From NCBI GenBank assembly GCA_008711295.1, contig VUYV01000020.1, positions 7,043,842-7,107,841 of the forward strand: a DNA stretch of 64,000 bases, given 5' to 3'. Below the pieces are notes generated by a model. The model saw nothing but the letters and a program-made list of their open reading frames with translations. It was not told the origin of the DNA and ran no database searches. A program made the position numbers and the translations under genes. Below are positions 22,664 to 36,634 of the stretch, piece by piece (position 1 is the stretch's first letter; every line of letters starts with the position of its first letter). This DNA is from Anarhynchus alexandrinus (Eukaryota; Chordata; Aves; Charadriiformes; Charadriidae).

Positions 22664-25600
22664 TTTATTGAAGATAACAAGTTGGTTATGTTCACTGTAT
22701 TGTATGAAACATCACAATATCATACTGGGAAGGTACTATCAGTACAGGGTTGGACCAGAGCGGACAGTCTGAACAATAAACCATTTTGCATTCTTCATTC
22801 CCTATCTTTTAACAACCCCAAAAAAACCAGTAAAGGGACAAATACCTGTTAACATCATCATTTAGAACACTTTAACTTACAAGGCTAAAATCTAATGAAT
22901 AAATAAAATATACTGTGGCAATAATCCTCTCTAGACCAAAAAAAAAATAAAATCAGATACACAGTGAATCAAAATGATTGGGAAAGCTGGCCTTCGGCAC
23001 CGGTATGAAAAAGCGGGTGGTTTTTACAGACTCACCATGGGGATAAAGTTACAGAAAAATACCATGATTCCATTTCACACAAAACCAGTTGATGACTGTC
23101 ATTAGCTTAAAACTACACACAAGGGCAATTACATCCTCGCTGAAACACAGTTTAAACAAATAGGAAAATGTTTACAAGGCATCCACAGCATGTAAATCAT
23201 GTACAGATGGATACATTCATTGTTTCCCCTCCCCAATAGCTTTTATTTTAGATAAATACTTTACTCTTCCCCATTTTCAGCATTTACTGGACTCATTACA
23301 TGCACAACTCAAAGAAGTCAGAAAAAAAGTCAAGGTTATTGCAAAAATAGAATTAAACTAAGAATCTTCAAGTACCTTACATGACAGCCACTCTGTACCA
23401 TGCCCATTGCTTATAAAATGAAAGGTCTTTGAACCCATGAAAATATCTCTAATATTTTCTTAATTTAAAATAGATAATTTTAAGTGTATTTATAGTAATC
23501 TCAAAGTGATAATTTGAACTTTGAAAATAATGCAAACAATTAAAATTATACCCATATTACACAAGACTTCTGTCTGTATCTTAAGCTGAAAAAAAAATCA
23601 AAAAACTATAGAAAACCACATATAGAACAAAAAAATAATCACAATTTACATTATAATAAAGGCAAATTTTCAGCATTTTTTAAAAAACCTGCAGCTGTGA
23701 GAGATGTCAAAGCAAGTCACTACTAACTATAAATTCATCAGTTTGGTTTTAAAAGATTTTCTCTAGCAAGAGTTTAAGGGTGTGTTGTACACATGCGTAA
23801 AATTCTTACTGTTTTTAGATGCCTAGAATCTTCGTATATTATTGCCAAATACATTTATCTTCAAGCAAGCAGTAGGCAACATATCACAATTTGGACACCG
23901 CAGGGAAACCTAACTGGTCTGGTAATACAGGTAAAACTGGAAAATTAAAAAAAAAAACCCAACCAAAAAACCAACACATCTGAGAGCGTATTGCCCAATT
24001 GAAATTACTTTCAAGCCACAGAGCTGCAAAGCCTTCCAACTCGGTAAAGTGAAATAAGTAACATCTCAAACAATTACTCGTACTCTCTCATGCTTGTGTG
24101 TTGCACATTTCATTTAGCCACAGTGTATCTTCAGAGTACACCGACAATCCCATGCACCTCAGGTACATACACTGATCTGCTGAGAGAATCATTCCTTCCT
24201 TCCTTTTTAGGGCCAAAGTTCATTACAGATGTAATCAGTATGCCTGAGGCTGGTAAAAATACTGTAGTACAGGCAATGCTAAGAGTGGCAATATCAGAAA
24301 ACACAAAAATGAACAATGATGGAAAATTCTAATATCTTTCTGCCCATTTCACAAAATGTTGGAAATCCACCAGAATTTTTCCCTTGTATTGAAGAAAACA
24401 GATTTAAAAGTTTTTTCCCCCTTTCAGAATCAAAAGCATTTTAGTAGATTTGTAAGGCTACCACGGATCTTCTAGATCTCCAGCACCCTACAGAAAAAGA
24501 AGAGGAGAAATATTACTACTCACCAACACAAACGAAAACACTTTGTTGCACTTTGGATTTAAGTGGCATAATTACATAGAATACTAGCTTAAGACAGATG
24601 ATATTTTCCCTTTTTTCCATACCTGCCCACTTCCACACACAAACATTCTCTCTTCCTCAACTTCATGAGGGGATTTACTTTTATAAAACACGAACCCAGT
24701 AAAGCTATTATAACTAAAGACTTAAAACCAAGTATTATCTAAAATTGTACTAAATCATAGCTATCAATAGATACTACATCTATGGACTACAAAAAAGAAA
24801 ATCTATAAAATACTAAGGAACTCAGCTCTTCACGTATTCCTGGTCCACAAGAAATTCCCGCAGGCTCTTTTTCATTAAGGCAGTGAAATTTGTACCTATT
24901 TTGAACAATGATATTTTTGTGCAAGTGTTATATTATGAAGAGACCACTGACACAAGAATTCCAGATTTAACTTATTAGCAAATTAGTTACTACCACTGTA
25001 AATTCCCAGTATTATCACCGATCTACCCAAATGCATGTACATACATGTGTCGTACACCAAAAGACACGAAAAAGATTTGGTAGAAGATAAACTTCGATAG
25101 AATAGCCAGTTTATTCATTTATAAGGCTGATGTTTAACCTGAGAAATGTTGCCCAAATAAAGGATTATGATGAATGAGCCAAACCCAAAATTACTCAAAT
25201 ATTTGTAGAAACTAATGAACATCATGAGTTAATACTAGAAACTACGAAAAGTTTCAAGTCATGTCAGAATGATAGCATTTCAAAGGAAGTTTATTACTTG
25301 CTCAAAAAAGTCAATATGCATACAGATATTATTCCACAGCATATTCTTTATTTTCACTTAAACACAAATTCTTAGAATTTGACACTAGGTACTAAGTCTA
25401 AGTACATTTTATTTTCTGGATATATGTTACGCTACAACCTGGGAAGTAATAATACAGTCGACTAAAAAATAGATACTTATGATGAACAGTGGATACAATC
25501 TAAATTGGAAAAAAATCAAACACATTTCATGAAGATTAAGTGACAACCTAAAATGTAATAGCTTTTGTAATTTAGTTATAATATAAACTATACACAATTG

Positions 25601-26069
25601 AAATACAAACACGCTGTATACGATGCTGGGGAAGAAAAAAAGACTGATAAATTTGTATAATTCAATTAACTTGCACAAAAGATACAATTAAGATGTGAAT
25701 TACTTTACAATTAGCAAACATATACCATCAACATTATTTTTAAGAACGTATATAAAAGAAAAAGTTTTAAAATTTATTTTTGCATTGCCAAGTTAATATT
25801 CCTATTATTGGTGTCACAGGATTTAAAAAAAGAAAAAACAAAATCTCAAATGGGAAGTTAACTGCTCACTACACAACATCAGATACAATTGCTATAATAT
25901 ACCATAGTAGTTGAACTTCTAAGGAAAAAAGAGCTTTTGTATAAACAATCTGTACAAATAACTAAAGTAAAAACAAACAGACTTCTAGGATAGATGTGAC
26001 AAATGTTGAGATATAAACAAAGGAAAATACGCCAAGTGAAGCGAAGCGTTAAATCCACTATGGAAAATG
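22664..26069 (-). other. PPM1B: PPM1B 3' UTR and downstream sequence, end unresolved
   Basis: The sequence after the PPM1B stop is AT-rich, non-coding and without recognised repeats. Several AATAAA signals lie on the minus strand: 25773-25778 (about 290 bases after the stop, with a GT-rich stretch 30-50 bases beyond), 25347-25352, 25110-25115, 23242-23247 and 22664-22669. Any or several could be used, so the 3' limit given here is the most distal candidate, not a demonstrated end. Confidence 0.45.
25773..25778 (-). terminator. Candidate proximal poly(A) signal of PPM1B
   Basis: The first AATAAA on the minus strand after the PPM1B stop codon. It is followed by TTGATGGTATATGTTTG, a GT-rich element at a suitable distance. 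Use in vivo is inferred. Confidence 0.4.
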
Positions 26070-26375
26070 TTATGTCTGTTTATCACTCATCTCATTCATC
26101 CCTGAATCTTCGTTTGAGCTCTGTATTTCAGCAAGGTGATTCCCAGATTCTGTGTGGGTGTCTGGTACGGGGTCACTGGGTCCAGCATGAGTATCTGAAG
26201 TAGATGCTGCAGCTGATTCAGCAGTGCACTCTTCTCCCTGCATCTTAGCTAGCCTGTAACTAGTCAGCATCTCTTCCAGAAGGTGGCGGTAGTTCCCCCT
26301 ATGATTAATTCTCATTTGCCTGAGTGCTTCCACCAATTTTCCCTGCGTTCCACTTTCCTCGGCTTCGCCAGGGTC
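26070..26375 (-). CDS. PPM1B: PPM1B terminal coding exon 6
   Basis: 306 bp including the stop TAA (26072-26070), 101 codons, phase 0 entry. It starts DPGEAEESGTQGKLVEALRQ, then MRINHRGNYRHLLEEMLTSY, followed by an acidic Ser/Thr/Glu-rich tail ending MSDKQT. The helical part is nearly identical to mammalian PPM1B, while the last 60 residues are divergent and disordered-looking. The acceptor aacaaaag|GACC has only a modest pyrimidine tract but a good branch-like CTTAAC just before it. The true exon entry is the acceptor; no initiator methionine is present or expected. Confidence 0.95.
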   Translation of the reverse strand, partial: DPGEAEESGTQGKLVEALRQMRINHRGNYRHLLEEMLTSYRLAKMQGEECTAESAAASTSDTHAGPSDPVPDTHTESGNHLAEIQSSNEDSGMNEMSDKQT

Positions 26376-29300
26376 CTTTTGTTAAGATTCAAGACCCCAA
26401 AAAAATCAGTCGTTAAACTAAGATATTTTCTAACGACATTTAAAAAAAAAAAAACAACACAACAATTTTTCTGACTGAGAAAACATCAGCTTTGCACTAT
26501 TTGAATCTAACACACTTTATTAGCAACATACATCTTAGAACAATATAATCCATGTTTGTCTATTTTATATAACATAATTTAAAAAATGATACCTATTACA
26601 ACAGCATTTTTAATAATTTCAATTTATTTTGAGCTAGACAGTGTCAACATGGTACCTCCTCCCAATTAACTCCATCTTGGTTCAAATTGTTTTTCAATGA
26701 ATATAGCTGGTGCTCCCCACAACTGGGGTCAGTTGCCAATAACAAATTTGAAAATTTAAGCTTCTTTAGCCATCAGGTCAATACTTTTAACTGTGAATTT
26801 CTGCACAGCCAATAGCAACACAGTCCTGTGAAAAACTTACTACAGAGAATAGATAACTCTACTGCTAGCAGTTTAGTTAAGCATTGTATCAAAATAAATG
26901 CTCAAAGTGTTTTAGAAAACAATCCCTCTACACTAAAGACTAATCTTCGCATACATGATGCTGCCCTGAAAGAAACACACAGCTACCTATCAGCACCAGG
27001 AGTGGTGGTGTTTGAACAATGTAAGACACTATTTTTGACAGATGTGCATATTGACTAGAAAAATTAACAGGTAGAACAGCTATTCAAAGTAAAATCTAGC
27101 ACCTACAGCACAGAACCTGAGCAATAAGCACTGATTAAGGAATTGAGGTGTCCTCTGCAAACCACCTATTTGGCTACAAGCCTTCAGTTGAAAAAAATTG
27201 CAGGTTTTTTGTTGGTGGGTTGGTTTTTTTTTTGGCAATAGACTTGTGCATCTATTACAGTGCTGAGACTGATACTAGATATTTTAACTTTCAAACACTA
27301 AAGCAGTACTTCCACTTTAAGGGAATAGTACATTTTAAATTATTAATATCTAGCAAGTTATCAAGCTAGACAAATGCAACTGTATTGCAAAATCTGCCTG
27401 CTTCCAGAGATACATTAGAAGCAAAATCCAGACTGCCTTTTTCTCATGCTGACCTCATTTTATTGTCATCTAGTCCAAAAGCTTCACAAACTACAAGTAT
27501 TGCAGTCACTTATTTGCAAGCTTAATAGCAGCATTAAGACAATATCTTGGGTTCAGTAGGATTTTGAATGCTGTAATGTTCCTGGAATAGAAGTCCCAAG
27601 ACTAATAAACACAGTCTAAGTTAAAAAGAGGACAATTTTACCACAAAAATTAATGTTACTGCATATAATGCCATCCCTCTATGCTTAATTTGTTGCATAA
27701 ATAGAGACATACTTCCACTGCGGTTTGCTGGTCTTAGTTTGAGATATTTTGACTGCCATGTACTAACACTTTCATATTCAGATAGCTCTTCATGAGCCCA
27801 GTGAGGAGAAGCAAGTTAAAGGAGGTAGTTTTAATGTATGAAGCGGGATTATTTTAATGCCTCGTGAGCACAAAGACAGTGGAAACTCAGGGCATCAAGG
27901 TGAGGCTACAGATGTATCCTATTTCCCAGGTTTTGACCAAAAAAAAATTATTATTCATGTATTTTTCTAGTTAATATTAAACAAGGCAGCATAACTGAAG
28001 GATTCCAGTTTTTTAAAGTTCAGAGAACACCCAAGTTCCACAGTTCCTGCAGCCCATCAGTTTGACATTAGTAAACATATACCCTGAATCTCCACATTTC
28101 ACAATATTCAGATATTTAAAAACTCTTTTGGCAGACTGAAGTGAATACTTTTGCTCCCATGCAACACTGCAGAGTAAAAACAATAAGCAACACAATAGCA
28201 GCTCTGAGACTCCTAAACAATTCAAATGCTAGTAGGAGCCGAAGTAATAGTGCTGGTGGTGTTTGATATTCAAACTTACATCCTGCTTTGCACCTTGTTT
28301 GATGGCAGGCTATTTTGTGCTTCCCTCATCTCCCTCAGTGCTAGCAGACAAGAAAACCCTGAAACAGCAGGATAGAAACTGCCTCTTTTATATACTATAC
28401 ACTATAATGCAGATTTCTTTTAATGATGTGTGGCTAGAACAGGTCTTTGAAAACTATGATTATTGTGCAAGTTAGCATTTGTCTTCCCTCATGTTCTAAT
28501 TCAACTTAGTGCTACTGACCATAAAAACAAGAATAAAGTTTTGCTAGCTATATTTATCACGAGCGTTCACAATTATTACACAAGTTCTGCTCTGTTAAAG
28601 TATGTATACAAACAGGGCTACTACATATTAGGGACAGGATTTACAATGTTTAAGGGTGTAAGAATTTTGTCCATTTACATTTTTAAAATCACCTGTAGCA
28701 GCCCTTAATGACATATGATTTGATTTAGAAAAGAGCCAGAGTATAGTATTAGCAAAAGCAAGAGAGGAACATGATTGGTTTCAAACAAGATACTCAACTG
28801 TGGCTTTAAACAAATGCCACTGAAACTATTAACACAGGCACTGCAATTTTAATATTATTCCTTGTGTTTAAGTATACATATACACCCAAGTAGCTTAATT
28901 GGATACTAGCCTCCTAGTCTTAGGAACACATTAAAAAAAATGGTCAAAGAAGTAGAACCATTAGCGAAAGAGTAATGCTTTAACATGTTAACTAGAACAC
29001 AGACTCGGTGGTACTGTAACATTACAGTGGTAACAATTACTTAGCTATGAAGAAGTTCTTTTAAATTCCCTTTAAAGATCTGAAAGCACCAAGTCCCAAT
29101 ACACAACAGATTATGATTTCACTCGCACTTGTAAAGGCACAAGCCACCACATTTATATTGGAAGTCCCTCTGCTGAAACACCGGCAAAGTTGCTCTTTGT
29201 GAGCCCTATGCAGGACTCTCTCCAGCCCTGGATTTACAAAATACTTGTACCCTGCTGAGATGCCTAAAAGAAGAAACACTTACGACTGCTATACCCTGAA

Positions 29301-32300
29301 GCCACACTAGTGATCTGCATACTGCTGTAGTAAGGATTCTTTCACTCCTCAGTCTCTCACTCTACACATCTCCTTATTTAGGAGATATTAAAGATTGTCA
29401 GAAAATGCACATGAAGAATTGGAAGAATTTACTCTACAATCACTAGCTTGGATGACAAAAAAATTCTAAGCACAGCACTAACTGAAATCTTTACAGTGCC
29501 AAGTAAAAACAAAGGTAATCTACAAAAAGATGCCACCTTGGTTTTGATTAATATACCTTCTAAGAACTTATTTGCAAAGCTATTATGATCCAGTTCACAG
29601 TAACTCAGAATAACTAAAGTTGTTCAATGCTAAAAAAGCATAGTCTTTAGAAAGACGTCATATTCTCAATTGCGAAAGTCAATCTGGTTGGTTTGGGTTG
29701 TTTTTCTCATGTTTGTTTTTGTGGCTTTTGGTGGCTTTTAACAATTTTTACTCATATGCATTAGTATTTTAGCAATTAGTTACATTATTGTTTTGTCAAG
29801 GTAAAAAAAAATGGTTCTAGCCTTATATAAAGTCATCAGATGAGGATGACTGCCACAGGCAGACTTTGCAGTTAGTAACAGCAGTATTCTGCACTACACC
29901 CACGCTCTAACAGACACGCGTACGCTGTTAGCTACGCACAGGGAAAGATTCTCAAGTGCAAGTCAGTGCACCTTTGTGCTCTACAGACTCAGCATCTGCG
30001 CCTGCAGCTTGTAATTTTTAGTATGAAGATCCACTCTTGCTTCATACCAGTTTAGAAAAGGAGCATTATTAGTTATATTTCAGTCTCCCTTGGAAATGTC
30101 ATCATTGGGACGTACTGTATGTTTCCTTCCTACCTTTGCTTCCTGTTTAAATGTGAGATGTGTAGCAACATTAACACAGTGAATAGATGTCGTGGTTTGG
30201 GCTGGGCTCCACATTGTGGAGAATGATGTTGAGTAACTGAACAGCTTCCTTCCCTTATACCCACCCTGTGCGCTAGAGTATTCAGTTCAAAAGACTAAGA
30301 GATCATCACATATATACCTGGAACTGAGTAAAACTAGCAAGGAAGACACGTTTTCATCACCTCAGAGATGAGGCCCACTAAATTCACCCACTTCAAGGAC
30401 AGTAAGATAACAATTCCTCCTTGCTGGGAAAGTGCAAACAGGAATTGCATCCTTCACTGAGTGGCACATTCTCCTCTCAAACTGCTCAGGGTCAGAATCA
30501 CTTCGGATGCAAAGAAGAAAAAGTACTGACTGGCAAACGGCATCTTACCACAAGACCAAACTAAAATTTAATCCAGTGTGTTTAAAACACATCATCCAAA
30601 TCATTACTGAGATTTGCAGTAAATACCAACAGAAGGCAAAGTTTACAAAGTAGACTGGAGTGTACTGCTTACGTGTCATACTGAAGAAGCCAAATTAAAA
30701 GGACTCAAAACAACTATGCAGGGATTCTAATGGCAATAAAGGTCAAAGGTATTAATGGTAATAAGGGTTAAAGCTCTATTCTTTATGAATAACTTGCATA
30801 TTCAGTTCCATAACCTCATTTTATTAAATTATAATGGATGATGTACAAAAATTTCCTGGAAGTACCCAATAAACAAAAGGATGCTGTACTGTGTACTAGG
30901 ACTTTAAGCAAGCTTGTGTGGCTATTGAAAAGTAAACTCGGACTTAGAAAAGACGTACCATAAATGCAACTATGGAATATGATATTTCTAGAAAGTTATT
31001 AGACAAACTTTTTTCCTTAAAAAAAACCAACCAACTTATAAAACCTATGCCATGATCCACTTTAACCAATAACTTTACCCCAAAAGCAGGAACAAGATTA
31101 TGGCTACATAAGAAAAGTAGTAGCAGGCTGAGAGAGGTGCAGAGTTTCCTGAAGGACTAAAGAAGCTGAAAAGGGGAAAATTTTGTCTAGCTTGTTTTGG
31201 GGTACTGTTGCACAATTAGTTGAAAATTAAATGAAAAATGTATACTCTATCACTTTCAAGTTAAAAAGGAACAAATCCTAAAAAATAAAAAAGTTACAGA
31301 TTTCTTCTCTATTTGTACTGTAACAGAATAGCAGCTTTCCACCTACAAAAGCTTTCTAACTTCAGAGAATAAACCAAATACAGGTAGCCAAGAGAAGATG
31401 ACAGTGGGAAAAAACACAATAATAATTGTGGTGAGACTGCATATTCACAATCTCAAGGCACACAATTGATCATTTCAAAGTATTTCAAACAAAAGTTGAC
31501 ATCTCCCCAACACCATTTATTGTAATGACTACCTGAGGACCTTGTAGCCACCTCAGAAGAGAAAAAAAATGATGAAGGATTAACTAGAAGATGAATCGTA
31601 CCTTCACAGATTAGTTCACAAACTGTACAGGAAATGACAACATGTGTACAAGCAGTAATATTTATCATCAGTTCTTCAGTTTTCAAAAAATTTTTTTTTA
31701 AACAAATTTAACTGCAACGGATATGAACACCAGTTCTTTATACTAATATTAAAAACCACCTAATTATCAGGTTTAGAGTTAGAGTAAACCATATTTCAAC
31801 ATACTATTTAAAATGCAACTTATTAGGAACTAGGCAGAAGAATGTAAGCCATTTTAGAAATCAGAACTGAAGTAAACTAAAATCACTTCACACTTTTAGA
31901 CCACTGCACATGGGATATTTAAAGATAGTGTAAACTCTAAAAAAGTAATCAATATCAGCCTCGTTATCTTCTATATTCAGTCTACCAAGGTCTGCCACAC
32001 TTACAGAAGACAATAGGAAGTGGGTTTGCCCCCTCTTCTACTAGATTTCTGGACAGTAGAGATAATAGCTAGTTAAGTAATGAATATGCCAACCATAATT
32101 TTTGACAATAATAAACTGTAACTTATAATAAACCTGCATTGTTGCCTCAGAGGTCTGACCGAAAAAGCAGTAGTCAATTAAATGTTTAAAAAGTGTTTCA
32201 GAATTAGGTGTCAGTTTGCTGTCTTTTTGAGGATGAAGTTCTAAATCAGATCCATCCAAAACAAGGTCAAAATGAACTGCATGCTACAATACATATTTTG

Positions 32301-32419
32301 TGTTCATAATACTTCTTTTGGCAGTGATGTATGCTTTTGCTTAATGTATGACACTACTTTGACATTCACTTTGACATTCTTATTAACAAAGATTTGTAGC
32401 AATCAAAATGGGAACTTAC
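26376..32419 (-). other. PPM1B: PPM1B intron 5
   Basis: About 6 kb, AT-rich, with no recognised transposon. An alternative last exon for a short PPM1B isoform, as in mammals, could lie here, but I cannot identify one from the sequence. The small open frames are not distinguishable from chance. Confidence 0.8.
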
Positions 32420-32477
32420 CCCCTCATTCTCTCTGTGTGGATTCAGCCTACTATACACAGCTTCAATAATATTACGC
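32420..32477 (-). CDS. PPM1B: PPM1B coding exon 5 (58-bp exon)
   Basis: 58 bp, phase 2 to 0, encoding RNIIEAVYSRLNPHRENEG after completing a Lys codon. It matches the human segment RNVIEAVYSRLNPHRESDG. The acceptor is ttttag|GCGTAA and the donor GAGGGG|GTAAGT. In mammals the shorter isoforms diverge right after this exon. Here unspliced read-through would add 17 codons before a TGA, which could mimic a short isoform. Confidence 0.95.
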
Positions 32478-35400
32478 CTAAAAAGAGGAGTTTGAAAAAA
32501 ATTAAGCACAAAGGATTTCAAAACATTGAAAACTTAAATTTGAGCACAGTAATGATTTCAAAGTGTTTAAGATGTTTTGCCTTTAATCTGCCTCTAAAAA
32601 AGGCCCCTCTCAGTGGGGGATTTATCAGTAAGTCAGGATTTGTGAAGACTAAGCAAGGCAAAACGTTTTCTTACCTTACCCTCCCCACGGTGTACCCCTT
32701 TACATCTTTAGAAGTTCCAGCTGCACCGTCAGATTTTGCCAAGAGTAACATTTAAATCTATATTTTACTTCTTATAACAAAATTCTTCAAGTTTGCTGGT
32801 TTTCTTGCCTTATTTCTGGATGTGGAACTTGAAGACAGTTGGGTTTTTCCCTATTTTTATTACATATACACAGGTACTTGCCCATGAAATTTTGAAGTGT
32901 GGCACCCAGAGCATACAACCTCCCAGATAAGTCCTCTAGAGTCTATTCACACTGTTGAAATGAAAACCTAAATGCCACTAGCTAGACTTTTTTTCTAGCA
33001 GTGCTATATTAGGCCACACCTTCACAGGCAGGCCAAATAAGCACAAAAAGCTTCCGAAAAAATAAACCTCAACGTATACACAGACTTCTGAGAGGAAGAA
33101 GGTTATGCCCCTACATCTTCAAACCATAGTAAGAACTGGGAAATGTTCAGACAAGTATAATAAATATGATCCAAGTTACTGACAGCTTCAAGAAAAATAA
33201 CTGCTACACGAACTAAGACTCACCAGTCTGGAAGTGGCAAGGACCTATAAAAATGATGTCTTACAGAACGCGGATAAGCACTGACTGTTGGCTCTTTCAA
33301 ACAAAGAGCACAAGGGCGTCAAATGAACACAGCAGTAAGTGTCTCAAAAATACAGAGTGATGGCTCTTGATGCAACAGAACTTTCTGCCCCAAAATACTG
33401 AGGGTGCTAAAGGTTTGATGAGGGTCTTTCTGAGCATATTTAACTTTATGGAAGAGAAATTCTAAGTCACTAAGTACATAAACTTTCTCAAGATCAGGAA
33501 GCACCTCAGCTGTAAGAAGTTGAAAAATCAAAATAATAATAATAATAATAGGGGAAGTATTTGACATATTTTCCTAGTTCTATATTCTTCCCTAAGCATC
33601 TACTTTGAGTTATCCTGTGGACAAGACAGAGCAAGAATGATCCTTGGTCTGATCTAGTATGATGAGGTTCTTATGTTCACACCATGGAAGCAAAAGTACA
33701 TTCAAAACAGAAGAGTTTGGTTTTCAAATGCAATGTTTTAAGTATGTCAACTTCTGAGACAAAGCAATAAATCAGGTAATCTCAATATCTAGTGCCCAGC
33801 ATAAGAATATTCTTCCAGTCATGATCCAGCATTTTAAACAGTATCCATTAAAATACTCAGAACTCTGGGAGATGGTTTGCAGACCACTGAATGCAAGGTA
33901 CAGTGCATCTAATCTTAGTATGACCACTAACCTACAACACTGAAAAGGCATCATGCTATCGTATGTTCAGAGGCAACATATGTTGATGATGAAATCAGCA
34001 TTTATCTAGACATACCACACTAAGACAAGCAGAAGGCAGGCACAACAGGTACACCTGACAACTCAAAGCCTCAAGACACTGGTGCACATGCAATTTGTGC
34101 TTGTTCACACATGAAGGTTTTGGGCTGTGTCTGAATGTGCTCCAGGAAAGAAGTCCAGAATTAAATTGCTAGTGACACTTTAAAAAATTATTTCTGATAC
34201 GAAAAGTCCAAAGAACACAACTCCAAGGGCACATCAGGTAAAAACCAATTCTTTAAAAGTTCTGGAAGGGTTGCATGGCTGAGCTAGCATGGGATCCATC
34301 AGCACTGACAAGAGATTTCCCTAGAGAAAAAAAAACTGAATCTTTATGCAGATAATACAGGAAAGTGTTCTCTCCATTTAGTTCCACATCTAGTGATAGT
34401 GGAATGGCACAATTGTGACGAAATGTCTGCACTACAGAGAGCAATGGTACCTCACATCAATGTAACAGAAAACATTAGACAGTCCAAGCAAGGCTGCCAT
34501 AGAAGCAGCAGATAGCCATTGCAGAGGGTTTAAATCAGACTTAAAACTCAAGCCTTAAACTTAAACTCAAGCCTGGGAAATTTCTTATCTTTGCAATTCA
34601 TTTTTCTTTCTTTGAACAGTGTATTTCTTCATACTTTCCTTTGAAGGGAAAATTCAGGAGCAAGATGTTGAGTGGAAGTACTAGTGCCCAAGTGACAGGA
34701 TGTCTCAGAACTTTTTTCTTCAGCAACAAGTGACCATTTTTTTGGCAGCATTTGAAGTTACAGGGGGATCCAAGTCAAGCCAGAAGCCAGTCTTTGAACA
34801 GTAGGATTTTAAAGGATAAAACACCACCATCAAGTGATCACAGCAGAGTTGACACCTTTAGATCTCATGTCTCAAAGGATGATCCAGTATGGGCTTCCAC
34901 ACAAGTGAGATGCTTGAAAGAAGTATACAATGCTAGTAGAAGTAGAGCTACTTCAGACATTTTAAAGGTTTGCAAACGTAGTCTAGTCAAGGCAACGTTG
35001 CATTGCATTTCTCCAGCTCAGATGTACCAAAAACCAGGAGCGACTATAACTGGTGCTGAAATCAAGGATGTCAGCCACAGACAAGCTCTTTCCGCAACCT
35101 GTTTAAGCCAGGTCTTGGAGTTCAAACAGAAGGACAAAGTGTGAATTCTGATGCCCTAGTGACACCACAGGATAAAGACCCCAGGACAAAGAATATTCTC
35201 ATTAGGACAACAGCTTTAAGTTTCATGGTATGTGGGTTTGGGTTGCGTAGTTGTATTTTTCAAAACTTCCATTCAGAAACTCAATCCTGCAAGTAAAGGT
35301 AACTAAACACATCACTGCCTGTCTTTGTCCTAAGTTTGAAGGCCAAGAAAAAGTTACTCAATACTACGTGATATTCTCTTAAAAGAAGTTGCAGGTACAC

Positions 35401-36522
35401 CTCCTGAAGTCGGTTTTCTGTAATGTAGGACTTTAATAAAAGTCAAAATGGAGAGAAAGGCATCAAGAGACAAGTTCTGAACCTAAGCCCATCAAAAACG
35501 TAACCTGGGTCACAACAAATTAAAATAAAATCTATATGCAAAAGTTCCAGAATAATGAAGCTGTACATGATGCAGTTATTAATGAGCAAAACAGAACACA
35601 CCAACTCATTCAGCAGTTGGAAGAACAGGCACACCACAACTTCTCTGAATGCCTGGAATGCACACAAGTGGAGAAAAAGGCCCAGAACTTACAGGTACTT
35701 TCAAGGCTAGAAAAAAATAATCATGGCAAACAGTGCTCATTACTAAGTACACGCAACAAAAATAGATGCATACACAAATGCTCAAAGGACAGGACTTCAT
35801 ATTTTGAAAAAAACCCAAAGATTCCAGAAGCAACATAACCTACACCAGGGAGCAATAATGGGTTCCACTGTTTGGGGAATTCTAGTTTAACAATTGTTTA
35901 TGCAATCCTAAATTCTGTTCATTAAAATCCTTAAATTATAGGTTGCTAGAACATCACCATGACCCTCCCCAGAAAACCAGTGTAATTTCTGAATGTTTAT
36001 TCCAACTTTTAAAATGCATATCTTAGCTCAATATTCTTGCTTATCTCACATTCAGTTTAAGACTAAACAAAGAAAAACAATTTTCTTATGATAACTTTTG
36101 CTGAACAAACAAGCATTGACCCAAACTTATAATTGACACTAGGTGGTGGAGGAAACATGACATCAGGAAAATTGAGCTGGTATTTTGATACACCAGTTAC
36201 ATCATTGATAGTTCTTAACAAATGCAAAACAGTAGAAAGCTAAGAGTAAATATTTCTTACTTTACTATTTCCATATGGCCATTTTATAAACTAATATGTT
36301 ATGTACGAGAACATGACCAATCTCTTTCCTCTTACCATTCTGGAATGGCAACAATGACACAAACATTTATGTAGTGCAAAAGGTAAACTAGCTTAAAATA
36401 TAAAAACCAACTTTTTTCTTTAATTTGAATATAGTTATTACAATAAGAAAGCTTTAAAACATTTAAGCAAAAGTATGTTTCAGTGAACTAAACAGTTCAA
36501 GAAATTCCAGTACCGTACTCAC
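32478..36522 (-). other. PPM1B: PPM1B intron 4
   Basis: About 4 kb. It contains an (AAT)n run near 33533-33550, a possible very old CR1-like tail near 33647-33680, and a plus-strand 130-codon open frame (34752-35144) without recognisable domains. No other exon was found. Confidence 0.8.
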
Positions 36523-36634
36523 TTGCCAGCTAAACCACCTCCTGGTGGTAAATTAGGGATATTCTCCGCAGTTAAAATACGAATAACATGAGCAAGATCA
36601 GGCATTCCTTCTTCACCCGATTTTTCCATAATTT
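36523..36634 (-). CDS. PPM1B: PPM1B coding exon 4
   Basis: 112 bp, phase 1 to 2. It completes a Glu codon and then reads [37 protein letters not shown]. This is the alpha-helical C-terminal subdomain shared with PPM1A. The acceptor is aattag|AAATTA and the donor GGCAA|GTGAGT. The exon is too short to appear as a separate long frame. Confidence 0.96.

Noticed and set aside
30188..30240. Possible second LTR start (TGTCGTGGTTTGGGCTGGG)
   Set aside because: The first ~20 bases resemble avian LTR termini, but no LTR body, end or target duplication follows.
32408..32755. Plus-strand 115-codon open frame
   Set aside because: Antisense shadow of PPM1B exon 5 and its flanks.
33647..33680. Very old CR1-like tail (GGTCTGATCTAG, then TTCTTATGTTC)
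   Set aside because: Too short and diverged to annotate with confidence.
34752..35144. Plus-strand 130-codon open frame inside PPM1B intron 4
   Set aside because: No recognisable domain, low-information composition, antisense within an intron. One or two frames of this length are expected by chance in 64 kb.
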